This document shows, in pieces, positions 63,798 to 64,000 of a stretch of 64,000 nucleotides of DNA (position 1 is the first letter of the stretch; every line of letters starts with the position of its first letter). Made by a program: the position numbers and the translations under genes. Under the pieces are notes generated by a model, which was given only the letters and a program-made list of their open reading frames with translations, searched no databases and was not told where the DNA came from. The DNA comes from Phaeobacter sp. G2 (GTDB taxonomy: Bacteria > Pseudomonadota > Alphaproteobacteria > Rhodobacterales > Rhodobacteraceae). The DNA is taken from NCBI GenBank assembly GCA_025163595.1, contig CP104100.1, positions 1,426,001 to 1,490,000 of the forward strand. Direction: 5' to 3'.

Positions 63798-64000
63798 AAA
63801 TTTTTCTTGGAGTGGAATTTTCGTACCTTAATGTGGAAATTTATTACTTTTCTACGGAGTAACGGGAGGAGCTCCTCAAAAGTCAGTTTGAACTAAAACC
63901 TTTGGCTTGTTTCGTGATGCCTTCTTTCCAGGGTGAAATCACCTAAGCTCCAGAATTTTTAATACCTGCGAAAATTGCTCGACCATATGACTCAAAGTGA
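63798..64000. other. Right-edge noncoding sequence
   Basis: AT-rich sequence with no supported ORF. A short palindrome GAGGAGCTCCTC lies near 63867-63878. The acquired region apparently continues past the window. Confidence 0.4.

Noticed and set aside
63976..63986. Possible second copy of the tRNA-Leu 3' end (CTCGACC)
   Set aside because: Only seven bases match the end of the tRNA; far too short for an attachment-site repeat.

Overview
The window is a stretch of alphaproteobacterial chromosome. It looks like the Roseobacter group of the Rhodobacteraceae (Phaeobacter/Ruegeria/Leisingera-like). This rests on protein-level resemblance, the high-GC codon use, the ctaC-ctaB-orf-ctaG-ctaE-surf1 order, and family-specific proteins (DUF6446, the FolB with a long C-terminal extension, the PAS/LuxR-like/hydrolase fusion). 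Nearly all of it is core genome. Only the last ~2 kb, beyond a tRNA-Leu, is AT-rich and looks acquired.

Layout. 0-8.5 kb (mostly minus): a truncated fatty acid desaturase, a two-subunit 3-oxoacid CoA-transferase, topA, dprA and tldD. 8.6-16.3 kb (plus): the aa3 cytochrome oxidase operon (subunit II, heme O synthase, a small membrane protein, Cox11/CtaG, subunit III), then SURF1, threonine synthase, an M16 peptidase and a GNAT, several with touching or overlapping ends. 16.3-28.2 kb: an FAD-linked hydroxyacid dehydrogenase bracketed by two GC-rich palindromic elements, apt, a LysE exporter, a DUF418 membrane protein, mtnP, a SulP transporter, a hexapeptide acetyltransferase, a flavin reductase, a GNAT, EcsC, DUF1178 and an SDR. 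28.2-45.7 kb: a secreted serine-protease-like protein that has lost its catalytic triad, glyQ-DUF6446-glyS, ppdK, a SleB-type hydrolase, folB-folP, two tandem EamA transporters, ilvC, two overlapping Lrp/AsnC regulators and a class V aminotransferase. 45.7-61.7 kb: a UbiH-like hydroxylase, a HAD nucleotidase, a GntR regulator, a large GT2 glycosyltransferase, carA, yqeY, a TPR protein, DUF2244, ctaD (oxidase subunit I, far from the rest of the oxidase genes), a HIT protein, a PAS/HTH/hydrolase-like fusion, lipB and a secreted peptidoglycan-binding protein. 61.8-64 kb: tRNA-Leu(GAG), then an excisionase-like HTH gene overlapping an unknown gene, gene remnants, short repeats and a ribbon-helix-helix protein behind a 9-bp tandem repeat.

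How the genes work together. The aa3 oxidase is split over two loci about 45 kb apart, and both upstream regions carry a perfect FNR/FixK-type palindrome (TTGAT-N4-ATCAA). This suggests shared oxygen-dependent control. The other operons are housekeeping: glycyl-tRNA synthetase, folate synthesis, adenine/MTA salvage and branched-chain amino acid synthesis.

The least explained items are two proteins with recognisable but catalytically degenerate enzyme domains (28.3-30.1 kb and 57.4-59.2 kb), two families of dispersed intergenic hairpin elements, and the tRNA-linked region at the right edge. I found no CRISPR array, rRNA, complete insertion sequence or complete phage. I found no convincing complete new defence or biosynthetic system; the island may continue beyond the window.
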